This document shows, piece after piece, positions 35,886 to 43,826 of a DNA stretch of 64,000 nt. This DNA is from Flectobacillus rivi (GTDB lineage: Bacteria > Bacteroidota > Bacteroidia > Cytophagales > Spirosomataceae). The stretch lies in the NCBI RefSeq assembly GCF_030056655.1, contig NZ_JASHIE010000016.1, positions 62,001-126,000 of the forward strand, given 5' to 3'. The first letter of the stretch is position 1; the number at the start of each line of letters is the position of its first letter. The notes beneath the pieces were generated by a model, which saw nothing but the letters and a program-made list of their open reading frames with translations, was not told the DNA's origin and made no database searches. Position numbers and translations under genes: made by a program.

Positions 35886-37406
35886 CTATTCCATGACAGG
35901 ATAAGTGGGGTCATCGATGATGTTTACATCTATTATTTGGTTAGCATTTTGGAGCAATTGGCGACAATCGGCACTCAAATGACATAAACGAACTGTCTTA
36001 TTCAATTTTAGGTATCTTTCGGTCAACTTGTTGACGGCATCTATGGCACTCATATCAGCAATACGGCTTTCTTTAAAATCTATGATGATTTCTTGTGGGT
36101 CGTTTTGAATGTCAAACTTTTCCATAAAAGTAGTAGTAGAACCAAAGAATAGCGGGCCATAAATTTCATAATGTTTTACTCCATGCTCATCTATAAATTT
36201 GCGTGCACGAATACGTTTGGCGCTTTCCCATGCAAATACTAGGGCTGAAATGATTACTCCAATCAATACCGCTAATGCCAAATTATGAAGCCATATTGTA
36301 ATCAATGCGACTAAAATGCCTACAATTATATCAGCTTTGGGCATTTTGTTAATAACTTTCAGACTCATCCACTCAAAAGTGCCAATAGCCACCATCATCA
36401 TTACACCTGTCAACGCCGCCATAGGCAATGCTTCGATAATTGGTGAAGCAAAAAGGATTATTGATAGAATCGTAAAAGCCGCTACAATTCCCGAAAGTCT
36501 AGCACGTGCACCGGCAGAAATGTTTACCAAAGTTTGCGCAATCATGGGACAACCGCCCATACCAAAGAAAAAACCATTGAGGATATTAGCCGCTCCCTGT
36601 GCTAGCGACTCTCGATTACCATCACCTCTAGTTTCAGTGATTTCATCTACAACATTAAGCGTTAAGAGTCCTTCGGTAAGGCCAACGCCACCCATAACCA
36701 AGCCATACGGAAAAATAATTTGTAGCGTTTCAAAAGTAAGCGGTACTTGAGGGATATGAAAAGGGGGTAATCCACCGCTGACAGAAGCAATATCTTTTAC
36801 AGTTTTGGTATCTATCTGAAAGAAAAAAACTATAAAGCCTACGATAATAATTGCTACTAGCGAAGAAGGAACGGCCTTAGTAAGACGCGGAAAGCCTAGT
36901 ACAATAAGAATGGTTAGTGCAACTAATCCTAACATTGTATAAAGTGCCGAGCCTGAAAGCCATGTCAGATGTCCATCAACGACTGTTTTGAATTGTTCTA
37001 ATTGCGCCATGAAGATAATAACAGCCAAACCGTTCACAAATCCAAACATAACAGGTTGAGGAACAAGTCGTATGAATTTCCCCAAACGAAAGATTCCGAC
37101 TAGTAATTGAAAGATTCCCCCCAAGATAATAGCAGCAAATACATAGTCAAGCCCGTGTGAATTCATCAAGGCAATGAGTACGACCACGGTTGCACCTGCT
37201 CCTCCTGAAATTAGACCGGGTCTACCACCGAAAATGGAAGTTATGAGTCCCATAATAAAGGCACCATACAACCCAACCAATGGAGGAAGTTTGGCTAAGA
37301 TAGCAAATGACAGAGATTCTGGAATCATGGTCATGGCAACTGTCAATCCTGCCAGAATTTCTGTTTTGTAGTCTACCTTTTGTTTAAAATTAAATAACTG
37401 AGTCAT
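35886..37406 (-). CDS. SulP-family anion transporter with STAS domain
   Basis: A 506-residue inner membrane protein of the SLC26/SulP family. The sulfate-transporter domain (about 10-400, 10-14 TM segments) shows AGLTVAMTMIPESLSFAILA and GLISGGAGATVVVLIALM. The cytosolic STAS domain occupies the last 100 residues (EIIIDFKESRIADMSAIDAV). Members carry sulfate, bicarbonate or other anions; specificity is not readable. Together with the SbtA-type gene it is the second possible bicarbonate carrier in the window. The ATG at 37406 is preferred to the one at 37430. Confidence 0.92.
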   Translation of the reverse strand: MTQLFNFKQKVDYKTEILAGLTVAMTMIPESLSFAILAKLPPLVGLYGAFIMGLITSIFGGRPGLISGGAGATVVVLIALMNSHGLDYVFAAIILGGIFQLLVGIFRLGKFIRLVPQPVMFGFVNGLAVIIFMAQLEQFKTVVDGHLTWLSGSALYTMLGLVALTILIVLGFPRLTKAVPSSLVAIIIVGFIVFFFQIDTKTVKDIASVSGGLPPFHIPQVPLTFETLQIIFPYGLVMGGVGLTEGLLTLNVVDEITETRGDGNRESLAQGAANILNGFFFGMGGCPMIAQTLVNISAGARARLSGIVAAFTILSIILFASPIIEALPMAALTGVMMMVAIGTFEWMSLKVINKMPKADIIVGILVALITIWLHNLALAVLIGVIISALVFAWESAKRIRARKFIDEHGVKHYEIYGPLFFGSTTTFMEKFDIQNDPQEIIIDFKESRIADMSAIDAVNKLTERYLKLNKTVRLCHLSADCRQLLQNANQIIDVNIIDDPTYPVME

Positions 37407-37430
37407 TGTTAGAGAATAGTCTATCATCAA

Positions 37431-37948
37431 CCCAAAGGCGATGACTTTTTAATAAATTTGTTAAGAAAATCTTGCGTATTTTGTCAAAATCAAGGCGCGA
37501 AAATTGGATCAAGAAATGGCTCAAGGCAGAGTAAGTTGAGTATTGTATCTAAACTTTTTCACAATCATGATATAAAAGTACAAACAAGCTCACTAAATCT
37601 GTTTGTGCTAGTTGAATAATACAATTTATTCATGAGAAAATTTTTATAGATACATTTATTAGAAGAGACTCAGACTGTTGGAGGTGTCGTTTTTTATCTG
37701 TGGTGGAGTTTTTAGCCCTCGTTGGAGCTATCTCCAACGAGTCAACCGCAAGCAACGTGGGAAGTATTGATGACATTATTTAGCAAGCTTGTTGATAATG
37801 CTAATTTGTTGGCGAAAATTCCAACAAAGGTTTCAAACGTCTTTGCTGAGGTATATTTTAATCTATCTAGATGAAGAAGCAGTAGTAGCTGAGACTATTT
37901 CAGCGACTAATGACCAATTTTGAGCATATTGATCTTATTATCAATGGT
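37431..37948. other. Gene-free region with small hairpins
   Basis: No reading frame of note is present in these 518 bases. A perfect stem CTCGTTGGAG / CTCCAACGAG lies at 37718-37741. GTTGGCGAAAATTCCAAC and CAAAGGTTTCAAACGTCTTTG-like palindromes follow near 37810-37850. These GTTGGAG-type strings look like remnants of a dispersed palindromic repeat. Confidence 0.45.
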
Positions 37949-38626
37949 TTACTTATCAAAGAGGTCTTTTTTGGAAAGGGGTATGATGGCATTTTTTATG
38001 ACCACATTTTTAGCATTATACTTCTCAATTTTATCCTTATTGACTATAAATGCTCGATGAATTTGAATGAATTTTGAGGGAGGTAATACTTCTAAAATTT
38101 GTGAAATAGTTGCACGAGATTTAAACGTTTTCTCGTTGGTATAAAAGAGTAAATAATTCCCTTCTGAATTGATGAAATTGATATCATCTAGTGGTAATTC
38201 TACTTTATACTCACCATCTTTTACCAAAATGGTAGGTTTGGGTTTGTCTTCTTTTGAAGATTTTATGAGTGCCAATTCAATAGAGGCTATTAAGTCGCTG
38301 TTTTTAAACGGTTTGGTAAGATAAGAATAAGGTGACGTTGCGACAGCTTCACTGATGATGTTGGTATTTTCGTAAGCAGTCAGATAGATGAATGGTACTT
38401 TTTGTTTGTTTTGAATGAGATTACCTAAACTAATACCATCCATTTCTCCATCGCCGAGATTGATATCAAGAATAGCGAGGTCAACCAATTCCTTATTAAG
38501 GATTGCCAAGGCTTCACCAGCATTCTTGGCTTCTAAAACCTGATAGCTATTTTCTTGAAGAATTTTCTTTGTAAGTCTTCTATTCAGGAAATCGTCTTCA
38601 ACGATTAGTATTACTTTTGAATTCAT
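37949..38626 (-). CDS. LytTR-type response regulator
   Basis: The 225-residue protein has a receiver domain (about 1-120: IVEDDFLNRRLTKKIL; phosphoacceptor Asp54 in LAILDINLGDGEMDG; SYLTKPF with the conserved Lys) and a C-terminal LytTR DNA-binding domain (about 130-225, FIQIHRAFIVNKDKIEKYNA). It is the output of the histidine kinase gene immediately upstream. I use the ATG at 38626 (MNSKVILIVEDD), 11 bases after the kinase stop; the longer start at 38647 would overlap the kinase gene. Target genes are unknown. Confidence 0.92.
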   Translation of the reverse strand: MNSKVILIVEDDFLNRRLTKKILQENSYQVLEAKNAGEALAILNKELVDLAILDINLGDGEMDGISLGNLIQNKQKVPFIYLTAYENTNIISEAVATSPYSYLTKPFKNSDLIASIELALIKSSKEDKPKPTILVKDGEYKVELPLDDINFINSEGNYLLFYTNEKTFKSRATISQILEVLPPSKFIQIHRAFIVNKDKIEKYNAKNVVIKNAIIPLSKKDLFDK

Positions 38627-38637
38627 TGTAGAGGTCG

Positions 38638-40443
38638 TTAAAAACACATTTTCAGTTCAAACCCTTTTTTGAGTTGTGTTTCCACTGTGCCATTGAGTTG
38701 GTCAATCAGCCCTTTCGTGATTTCTACCCCAAGCCCTTTGGTTTGTACATTCTTAAAATCAAAGCCAATGCCATTGTCGATGTAGTGCAGACAATTCTTT
38801 TTTGAGTTTTTCTCTTGGGTAATTTCAATATTGATAATGCCTTTTGTTTGATTCTTGAAAGCATGTTTCATGCTATTGCTAACCAACTCGACGATAATCA
38901 AACCCAAAGGCAGTGCTTTTGTGATTGATAAAATCTCGATGTCACAAGTAATAAACAGGCTCACATTCTTTTCTTTGATGTCATACGAATCCTTGACGAG
39001 TTCGGATAGGTCGGTTATGTATCGTTTCAAGTCAACCTCATTAACACTTTCCGAAACATTCAATTTTTTATGGAGCAAAGCAATCGAATGAATCCGATTC
39101 TGGTTGCTTCTTATCAAGTCGTCAATGTTGCTATGGCTCGCTGATTCTTTCTGGATTTCTAGAATGCTGATCACATACTGTAGATTGTTTTTTACACGAT
39201 GTTGCAGTTCGGAAAGAAGCATTTGTTTCTGCTCCATTGTTTTCTCTATTTCCTCCTTTTGAAGGCTTATTTCTCGGTTTTTATCCTTCAGAACGGCATT
39301 ATTTTTTTGTTTTTGACGGTTATTCCGAATCAAAATAATAGTCAATAATCCGAAAAAAATAAGAAATCCAATGAGCGTATTTTGCCTGATAGAATTGTTG
39401 TACTCTTTTTTAGCTTCTATCAATTCTTGCTCACGTTGTTTGATGGTATTGACAATATTCTGCGTTTGAAAAATTCTGGAAGTAGTGTAAAGACTATCGT
39501 TAGAGGCATTTACTATTTTCAGATAGTAGATTGCTTTGTCTGGGTTTTTATGTTCGTAGATTTGCGCTAAAATTTTAGCGGCACTTATGGTAAGCACTAA
39601 GTTTTTGAATTGTCGACCGCCTGCTAAGGCTTTTTCTGCATAAAAAATAGCCGAGTCGGGCTGGTTCATTGCCTGAAAAACCCCTGCCAAATCGACCGAC
39701 TGCTCAGTTTCTAAAAAAGGGTTGCCGAATTTGTTTGAGAAACTAATCGCAGTTCTTAGATAGTGTAGGGCTTGTGGGTAGTTTTTGCGTTTTTTTTCTA
39801 CCCTTCCCATGACGGCATTGGCATAGGATACCTCTATAGGAATGTTCAATTTTCTACAACTCGAGTCTATTAATTTTCCATAATACATGGCAGAATCGAG
39901 CACGTTTAATTTTTCATAAACCTCTCCAAGATTATGAAAAATCAACCATTTCCCATTATTAGGAAGTGATTCTATTTCTGGGTTGTTTTTGGCTTTTAAT
40001 AACCATTCTAATCGGTGTTTGCTATCTTGTTGTTTTTCGTAAACAAGAGCGATTAAGTTATAAAAAACGATTTCTAATTTGGGGTATTTTGCTTGACTTA
40101 CCTGCAAGCCTTCATAAGCCGACTGCATACCGTTTTGCCAATCGCCCGTGATGGTTGAGACGAAGCTCAACGCCTGTAAAGAAATCAGTTCGCCGTATGT
40201 GTAATCGAGTTTTCGGGCAAGATTGATTGACTTGGTTGCATATACTACAGCTTGATGAGGCGCTGTCATGGTATGATACCTTGCCAAACGCCATAAGCTG
40301 ATGACACTATTAGTGTCTTCGGCGCCTACTTCTAAATTTAGTTTCAGTTTTTTGACTTCACTTTCAGGTAGGGAGAGAGGTTGCCCAAATACAGTATAAG
40401 AAGCTAAAAATAAAAGTGCTATTTTAATAAGTGTGTTGGGCAT
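38638..40443 (-). CDS. TPR-containing sensor histidine kinase (HisKA_2)
   Basis: The 601-residue kinase starts with a signal peptide (ending VFGQ), then about six TPR-like helical repeats in the periplasm (about 40-345), one TM segment (TLIGFLIFFGLLTIILI), a coiled coil, and a kinase core. The H-box ELQHRVKNNLQYVISILEIQ (His near residue 415) is of the HisKA_2 type. The ATPase domain has the N-box ELVSNSMKHAF and the G1 box DNGIGFD. It phosphorylates the LytTR regulator encoded 11 bases downstream. Upstream on the same strand are the genes for a small secreted protein and a collagen-like lipoprotein, separated by a terminator. Confidence 0.92.
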   Translation of the reverse strand: MPNTLIKIALLFLASYTVFGQPLSLPESEVKKLKLNLEVGAEDTNSVISLWRLARYHTMTAPHQAVVYATKSINLARKLDYTYGELISLQALSFVSTITGDWQNGMQSAYEGLQVSQAKYPKLEIVFYNLIALVYEKQQDSKHRLEWLLKAKNNPEIESLPNNGKWLIFHNLGEVYEKLNVLDSAMYYGKLIDSSCRKLNIPIEVSYANAVMGRVEKKRKNYPQALHYLRTAISFSNKFGNPFLETEQSVDLAGVFQAMNQPDSAIFYAEKALAGGRQFKNLVLTISAAKILAQIYEHKNPDKAIYYLKIVNASNDSLYTTSRIFQTQNIVNTIKQREQELIEAKKEYNNSIRQNTLIGFLIFFGLLTIILIRNNRQKQKNNAVLKDKNREISLQKEEIEKTMEQKQMLLSELQHRVKNNLQYVISILEIQKESASHSNIDDLIRSNQNRIHSIALLHKKLNVSESVNEVDLKRYITDLSELVKDSYDIKEKNVSLFITCDIEILSITKALPLGLIIVELVSNSMKHAFKNQTKGIINIEITQEKNSKKNCLHYIDNGIGFDFKNVQTKGLGVEITKGLIDQLNGTVETQLKKGFELKMCF

Positions 40444-40464
40444 TTTCAGTGGATAGTAGTACAA

Positions 40465-40510
40465 AAAACACCTTTCCCTATTCTTTATTTTTGAAGAGAA
40501 AAGGTGTTTT
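40465..40510 (-). terminator. Terminator after the small secreted protein gene
   Basis: On the minus strand AAAACACCTTT pairs with AAAGGTGTTTT around a 24-base loop and ends in TTTTTTGT, 32 bases after the stop at 40543 and just before the kinase start codon. Confidence 0.75.
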
Positions 40511-40542
40511 ATCCTCTAATCGCAAATATAAATCAAATTTGA

Positions 40543-40938
40543 TTAGAATGGTTTCGGGACAACAAGTTTTCCAGTACCACACACATTGATTGTACCTGTA
40601 GTTTTCCACGCAAATGTTACAGGTTTTGAGGGGTCAGTTACTTTAATAACCCAATTTTGCTCATAATTGCCCGAGCCAATAGCGCCAAGGGGCTTACAAG
40701 ATTCACAAGTACCGTTGGTAATTTCTAAATTGGCTGCCGAAAAAGTAGCACCACCATTTGGTGCCCCCCATTTCATTTTGGCATTAAGTTTACCCGTTTC
40801 AGTGGTTTTTTGCAACATGAAGTGATGCGTGTTTTTTAGTTTCATGTCTTTATCACACCATAGCGTATTGTGATTTTGGGCATCTACAAAATGTCCGATA
40901 AACAGAACTATTGCGAGGGTAAAGAATAATCTTTTCAT
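40543..40938 (-). CDS. Small secreted protein, four cysteines, function unknown
   Basis: A 131-residue exported protein: signal peptide MKRLFFTLAIVLFIGHFVDA, then a mature region of about 110 residues. It has four Cys, in LWCDKD, the pair GTCESCKPLG, and NVCGTGK near the end. Many Thr and Gly residues, with an aromatic end, suggest a small beta sandwich, possibly held by disulfides. I do not recognise a family. It lies downstream of the collagen-like lipoprotein gene, with a 73-base gap, and upstream of the kinase gene, with its own terminator. Confidence 0.75.
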   Translation of the reverse strand: MKRLFFTLAIVLFIGHFVDAQNHNTLWCDKDMKLKNTHHFMLQKTTETGKLNAKMKWGAPNGGATFSAANLEITNGTCESCKPLGAIGSGNYEQNWVIKVTDPSKPVTFAWKTTGTINVCGTGKLVVPKPF

Positions 40939-41011
40939 TTTTGTAAATAATTAAGCGTTTTTCGCCTACTCTCAATCAGCATTTTCGGCAGACTGCTTTC
41001 AATAAATTATT

Positions 41012-41578
41012 TTAATCCTCTAGGTTATAATACGCTTTTACGGCATTATAATCAGAGAAATCTACTGCTGCCTTACGCCCACCTCGTATGTCGTTTGCAG
41101 GGATAATTACGATACGAGTTGAAGCTGAAAGTGATGCTGTCGAAGCTAATTTTCTATAAATATTTATTCCTGCGGTGTTTCCAGCAAAAGAAGTTTCATA
41201 GTAGAATTCATGTTCAACTCCATTTGATGGAACAATACCAGGTATTGCATACCAACCATAAGAGGTTGCGTTATTTGGTGTGCCGTTGGTCATATAGACT
41301 AGTATAGCACTACTATTCATTATTGCAGTGGTGACATTAGAAGGGAAAACAAATTGTTGAGCTGAGCCTTTTGCAGCCGTCCAAGTTTTGGCTGCGTATG
41401 AGATTTGAATCACGTTGGCGTTGCCAGTTTGTCCGGCAGGGCCTGTTGGTCCAGCTGGTCCTACCGATCCTGCTACCCCAGCTGGACCAACGTCCCCTGC
41501 TGGGCCTTTACAATTTGTAAATAGTAAACTACAACATAATGCTGATAAAATTACGGGTAGAAAAGATGATTTTTTCAT
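41012..41578 (-). CDS. Collagen-like triplet-repeat lipoprotein
   Basis: The 188-residue protein has a lipoprotein signal peptide with lipobox LLFTNC (Cys at about residue 23). Immediately after it come about eight Gly-X-Y triplets (GPAGDVGPAGVAGSVGPAGP) followed by a beta-rich C-terminal domain of about 135 residues. The short collagen stalk probably trimerises and displays the C-terminal domain from the outer membrane. Similar proteins in Bacteroidota have unknown roles, and adhesion is a guess. No Shine-Dalgarno motif is evident. Confidence 0.85.
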   Translation of the reverse strand: MKKSSFLPVILSALCCSLLFTNCKGPAGDVGPAGVAGSVGPAGPTGPAGQTGNANVIQISYAAKTWTAAKGSAQQFVFPSNVTTAIMNSSAILVYMTNGTPNNATSYGWYAIPGIVPSNGVEHEFYYETSFAGNTAGINIYRKLASTASLSASTRIVIIPANDIRGGRKAAVDFSDYNAVKAYYNLED

Positions 41579-42401
41579 TGCTATTGCGTATCTCCGCCGA
41601 GTGTTTAATTGCTTGAGATTCGATTATAGAATGAAATTAGATTGACATGAAAATGGGACAAAATTTCTGGGATAAAACGCCGATTTTAGGGATAGAAAGT
41701 GATATTGATCAAACATAATTCGAGATTTTACCCAAACAGATACATCTCTTAATGACATATTGTTCTCTCGTTTCCGAACAAAACGCTGTATTTCATCGGA
41801 GATGTCTAAGTAAGGTCTTTACAAATAGTAGTGTAAGTTGACAATTATCGAGAATTTTTGAATGTGAAGTGAAGCAAATCTAGCTCGATAGATATTACCA
41901 CGATTCCTCAGGAATTAGAATTTGGAAAGTTCTTAATATGGTTTCAGGAAATAACTATTGGTATATAGCGATATGAAGGCTGGTGAACTCAAGCGAATGT
42001 GTAAGAACTGAAGTAGCGCTATCTAAGGGAAATTAGTGAGGTGTTTGATATTTTCAAGATAAGCAGTTTTAATGGTTCTATTAATCAGAATCATCCTTAT
42101 GCAGGCTTTTGTAAGTGTTACTATCCTATGTGTGGCTTCAATCATAAATGAATGCATCGGGTGTGTGAGAAGATAGGATTTAAATATGAATTTACTATTT
42201 GTTTCTTTTTCCTCTGATGGTCATGTTGCTGAGGTTGGTACCAATGCCTATGGCTTAAGTAACCTACACACTAAACGCTCGATTTCGGGTACAATTTTCA
42301 TCATGATTTTTTTTCGGAAAATAGTATCAAAAGATAGGTGCATTCTTCTATACCTATTTTCAAAATACCTTTTATTCGAAATTATTAACTTAAAGGTACA
42401 A
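41579..42401. other. Gene-free region of 820 bases with traces of decayed coding sequence
   Basis: No intact gene is present. In one plus-strand frame, stretches between stops read like protein (SSIDITTIPQELEFGKFLIW near 41885-41945; EISEVFDIFKISSFNG near 42030-42080), broken by several stops. This suggests a degenerate gene, perhaps a transposase, but I do not recognise it. The 73-codon frame at 42186-42407 is probably part of the same debris. Confidence 0.35.
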
Positions 42402-42433
42402 AAATAGCCGATTTTCATGAGAATCGGCTATTT
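42402..42433 (-). terminator. Terminator after ohrR
   Basis: AAATAGCCGATT pairs with AATCGGCTATTT around an 8-base loop six bases after the ohrR stop. The minus-strand sequence continues with Ts (TTTTTGTACC). Confidence 0.85.
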
Positions 42434-42438
42434 ACGTT

Positions 42439-42870
42439 TTATGAACCCTGAATGAGCTTATATAATAAGGTATGTAGTTGAATGGCTTCGTCTTTGGTTA
42501 GAGAAATTTGTTGCATTAGTTTAGAGGGAACTTGTTCTGCTTGTGTCTTTAGGGTTTCACCTTTTTCAGTCAAAGAAATACAAATGCTTCGCTCATCTTG
42601 TTTAGAGCGAATTCTTGTCAACAAGCCTAATTCCTCCATCCGTTTCAATAAAGGTGTTAGGGTATTGGATTGTAAGTATAATTTTTGAGCGATGTCCGAA
42701 AGGCTTAAATTGTTTTTTTCCCACAGAACCAACATGACCAAGTACTGAGGGTAAGTAAGATTCAATTCTTGAAGAATTGGTTGATAGCACTGGGTGGTAA
42801 GTCGCGAAGCTGTATATAAAGGAAAGCAAAGTTGTCTTTCGAGCTTCAATACTTCTGATTCTTCTAGCAT
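42439..42870 (-). CDS. ohrR: OhrR-type MarR-family peroxide sensor
   Basis: The 143-residue regulator from the ATG at 42870 has the reactive cysteine at residue 15 in LERQLCFPLYTASRL, the position of the sensing Cys in Bacillus OhrR. It also has the OhrR hallmark LNLTYPQYLVMLVLWE, and a winged helix (SDIAQKLYLQSNTLTPLLKR, with the wing RSKQDERSICISLTEKG). One-Cys OhrR repressors leave DNA on oxidation by organic hydroperoxides. It is encoded one base after a glutathione peroxidase gene, and an ACGATA/TATCGT operator covers their promoter. The 162-residue frame starting at 42927 would overlap the peroxidase gene and is rejected. Confidence 0.9.
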   Translation of the reverse strand: MLEESEVLKLERQLCFPLYTASRLTTQCYQPILQELNLTYPQYLVMLVLWEKNNLSLSDIAQKLYLQSNTLTPLLKRMEELGLLTRIRSKQDERSICISLTEKGETLKTQAEQVPSKLMQQISLTKDEAIQLHTLLYKLIQGS

Positions 42871-42871
42871 A

Positions 42872-43351
42872 CTACAATACTTTACGAATATCGTCTTCAA
42901 TAGCCTCAGGTTTGGTAACGGGTGCATAGCGCTTCACTACCTTTCCATTTTTGTCAACCAGAAATTTAGTAAAGTTCCATTTGATACGGCTACCGAACAA
43001 TCCTCCTTTTTTACTTTTTAGATATTTGAAAACAGGATGAGTCTCATCTCCATTTACGTCACATTTTGCCATCAACTGGAAAGTTACGCCATGATTCATT
43101 TGACAAACTTGCTCGATGGTATCATTGGTTTCTGGCTCTTGCCCAGCAAATTGATTGCAGGGAAATCCCAAAACGACTAAACCTTGATCTTTGTATTTTT
43201 GGTGCAAACCTTCCAAACCTTCAAATTGTGGTGTCAATCCACATTTGGTTGCCGTGTTGACAATTAATACAGCTTTACCTGCAAATTCTGACATTGATAC
43301 TTCTTTGCCAGCAGGTGTTTTAGCTGACAAATCATAGAACTTTTGATCCAT
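42872..43351 (-). CDS. Glutathione peroxidase (thiol-dependent, cysteine type)
   Basis: A 159-residue peroxidase of the GPx/BsaA family that reduces hydroperoxides with thioredoxin or low-molecular thiols. The peroxidatic residue is Cys in NTATKCGLTPQFEGLEGL, with no selenocysteine codon. The conserved GFPCNQFAGQEP (Gln) and KWNFTKFLVDKNG (Trp-Asn) complete the catalytic tetrad. It is cytoplasmic (no signal peptide). It forms an operon with ohrR. A -33/-7 promoter and operator are visible upstream. Confidence 0.94.
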   Translation of the reverse strand: MDQKFYDLSAKTPAGKEVSMSEFAGKAVLIVNTATKCGLTPQFEGLEGLHQKYKDQGLVVLGFPCNQFAGQEPETNDTIEQVCQMNHGVTFQLMAKCDVNGDETHPVFKYLKSKKGGLFGSRIKWNFTKFLVDKNGKVVKRYAPVTKPEAIEDDIRKVL

Positions 43352-43371
43352 TTTTTAATTTTTTGCAATTA

Positions 43372-43417
43372 TATCGTACACGATACAAATGTATAATAAA
43401 CTTCTTTTGGATACAAA
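43372..43417 (-). promoter_or_regulatory. gpx-ohrR promoter with OhrR-like operator
   Basis: On the minus strand, TTTG (-33, at 43414-43417) is followed after 20 bases by TACATTTG (-7, 43386-43393). Directly next to it is TATCGTACACGATA on the plus strand (43372-43385), a palindrome with 6-bp arms. The spacing matches the Bacteroidota consensus. The operator overlaps the expected transcription start, 20 bases before the start codon. Confidence 0.7.
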
Positions 43418-43526
43418 AAAATACATCAAATCTTACAAGAATGTTAGAATTGATGTATTTAAGAATATGAAAATTTGGGTAAGGTATTTAGAATAGTTTC
43501 CTAGGTAATTAGGGGAAATGGCATGA

Positions 43527-43826
43527 TTAAATCTCCATTTCCAGAAGTGCATAACTCAAAGTTTTGCCATGAGTATCGATTGCCAACGATGTTGTAACCC
43601 CACCTAATAATGCCTGTTGACAAACAAATAACAGAGATGAAATATTAGGTAATTCGTATCGAGTAATTTCACCTTCGACGATTCCTTGTAAATGTGCTTG
43701 TACTTTTTGTGCAGTAATTTGAGTACAAAGTAGCTCATAATCAGACTCCTTGAAGGGAATTAATGATAGCGTAAGAGTATTGCCTTTGTCGCCTGCTCTG
43801 CTGTGGGCTATTTCGTAAAGTTTCAT
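43527..43826 (-). CDS. AtuA C-terminal-like small subunit
   Basis: A 99-residue protein with the start KLYEIAHSRAGDKGNTLTLSLIP, which is the signature of the AtuA C-terminal (ferredoxin-like) domain. In many proteins this domain is fused to the DUF1446/AtuA body; here it is a separate gene overlapping the AtuA gene by 4 bases (ATGA), so it is translationally coupled. The pair probably forms one complex. The biochemical role is not established outside acyclic terpene catabolism in Pseudomonas. Confidence 0.85.
   Translation of the reverse strand: MKLYEIAHSRAGDKGNTLTLSLIPFKESDYELLCTQITAQKVQAHLQGIVEGEITRYELPNISSLLFVCQQALLGGVTTSLAIDTHGKTLSYALLEMEI

Noticed and set aside
41415..41645. Plus-strand proline-rich frame of 76 codons
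   Set aside because: It is the antisense of the collagen-like Gly-X-Y repeat, which naturally yields a Pro/Ala-rich shadow.
42186..42407. Plus-strand frame of 73 codons
   Set aside because: No motif or start context; its end lies in the ohrR terminator. It was treated as part of the gene debris.
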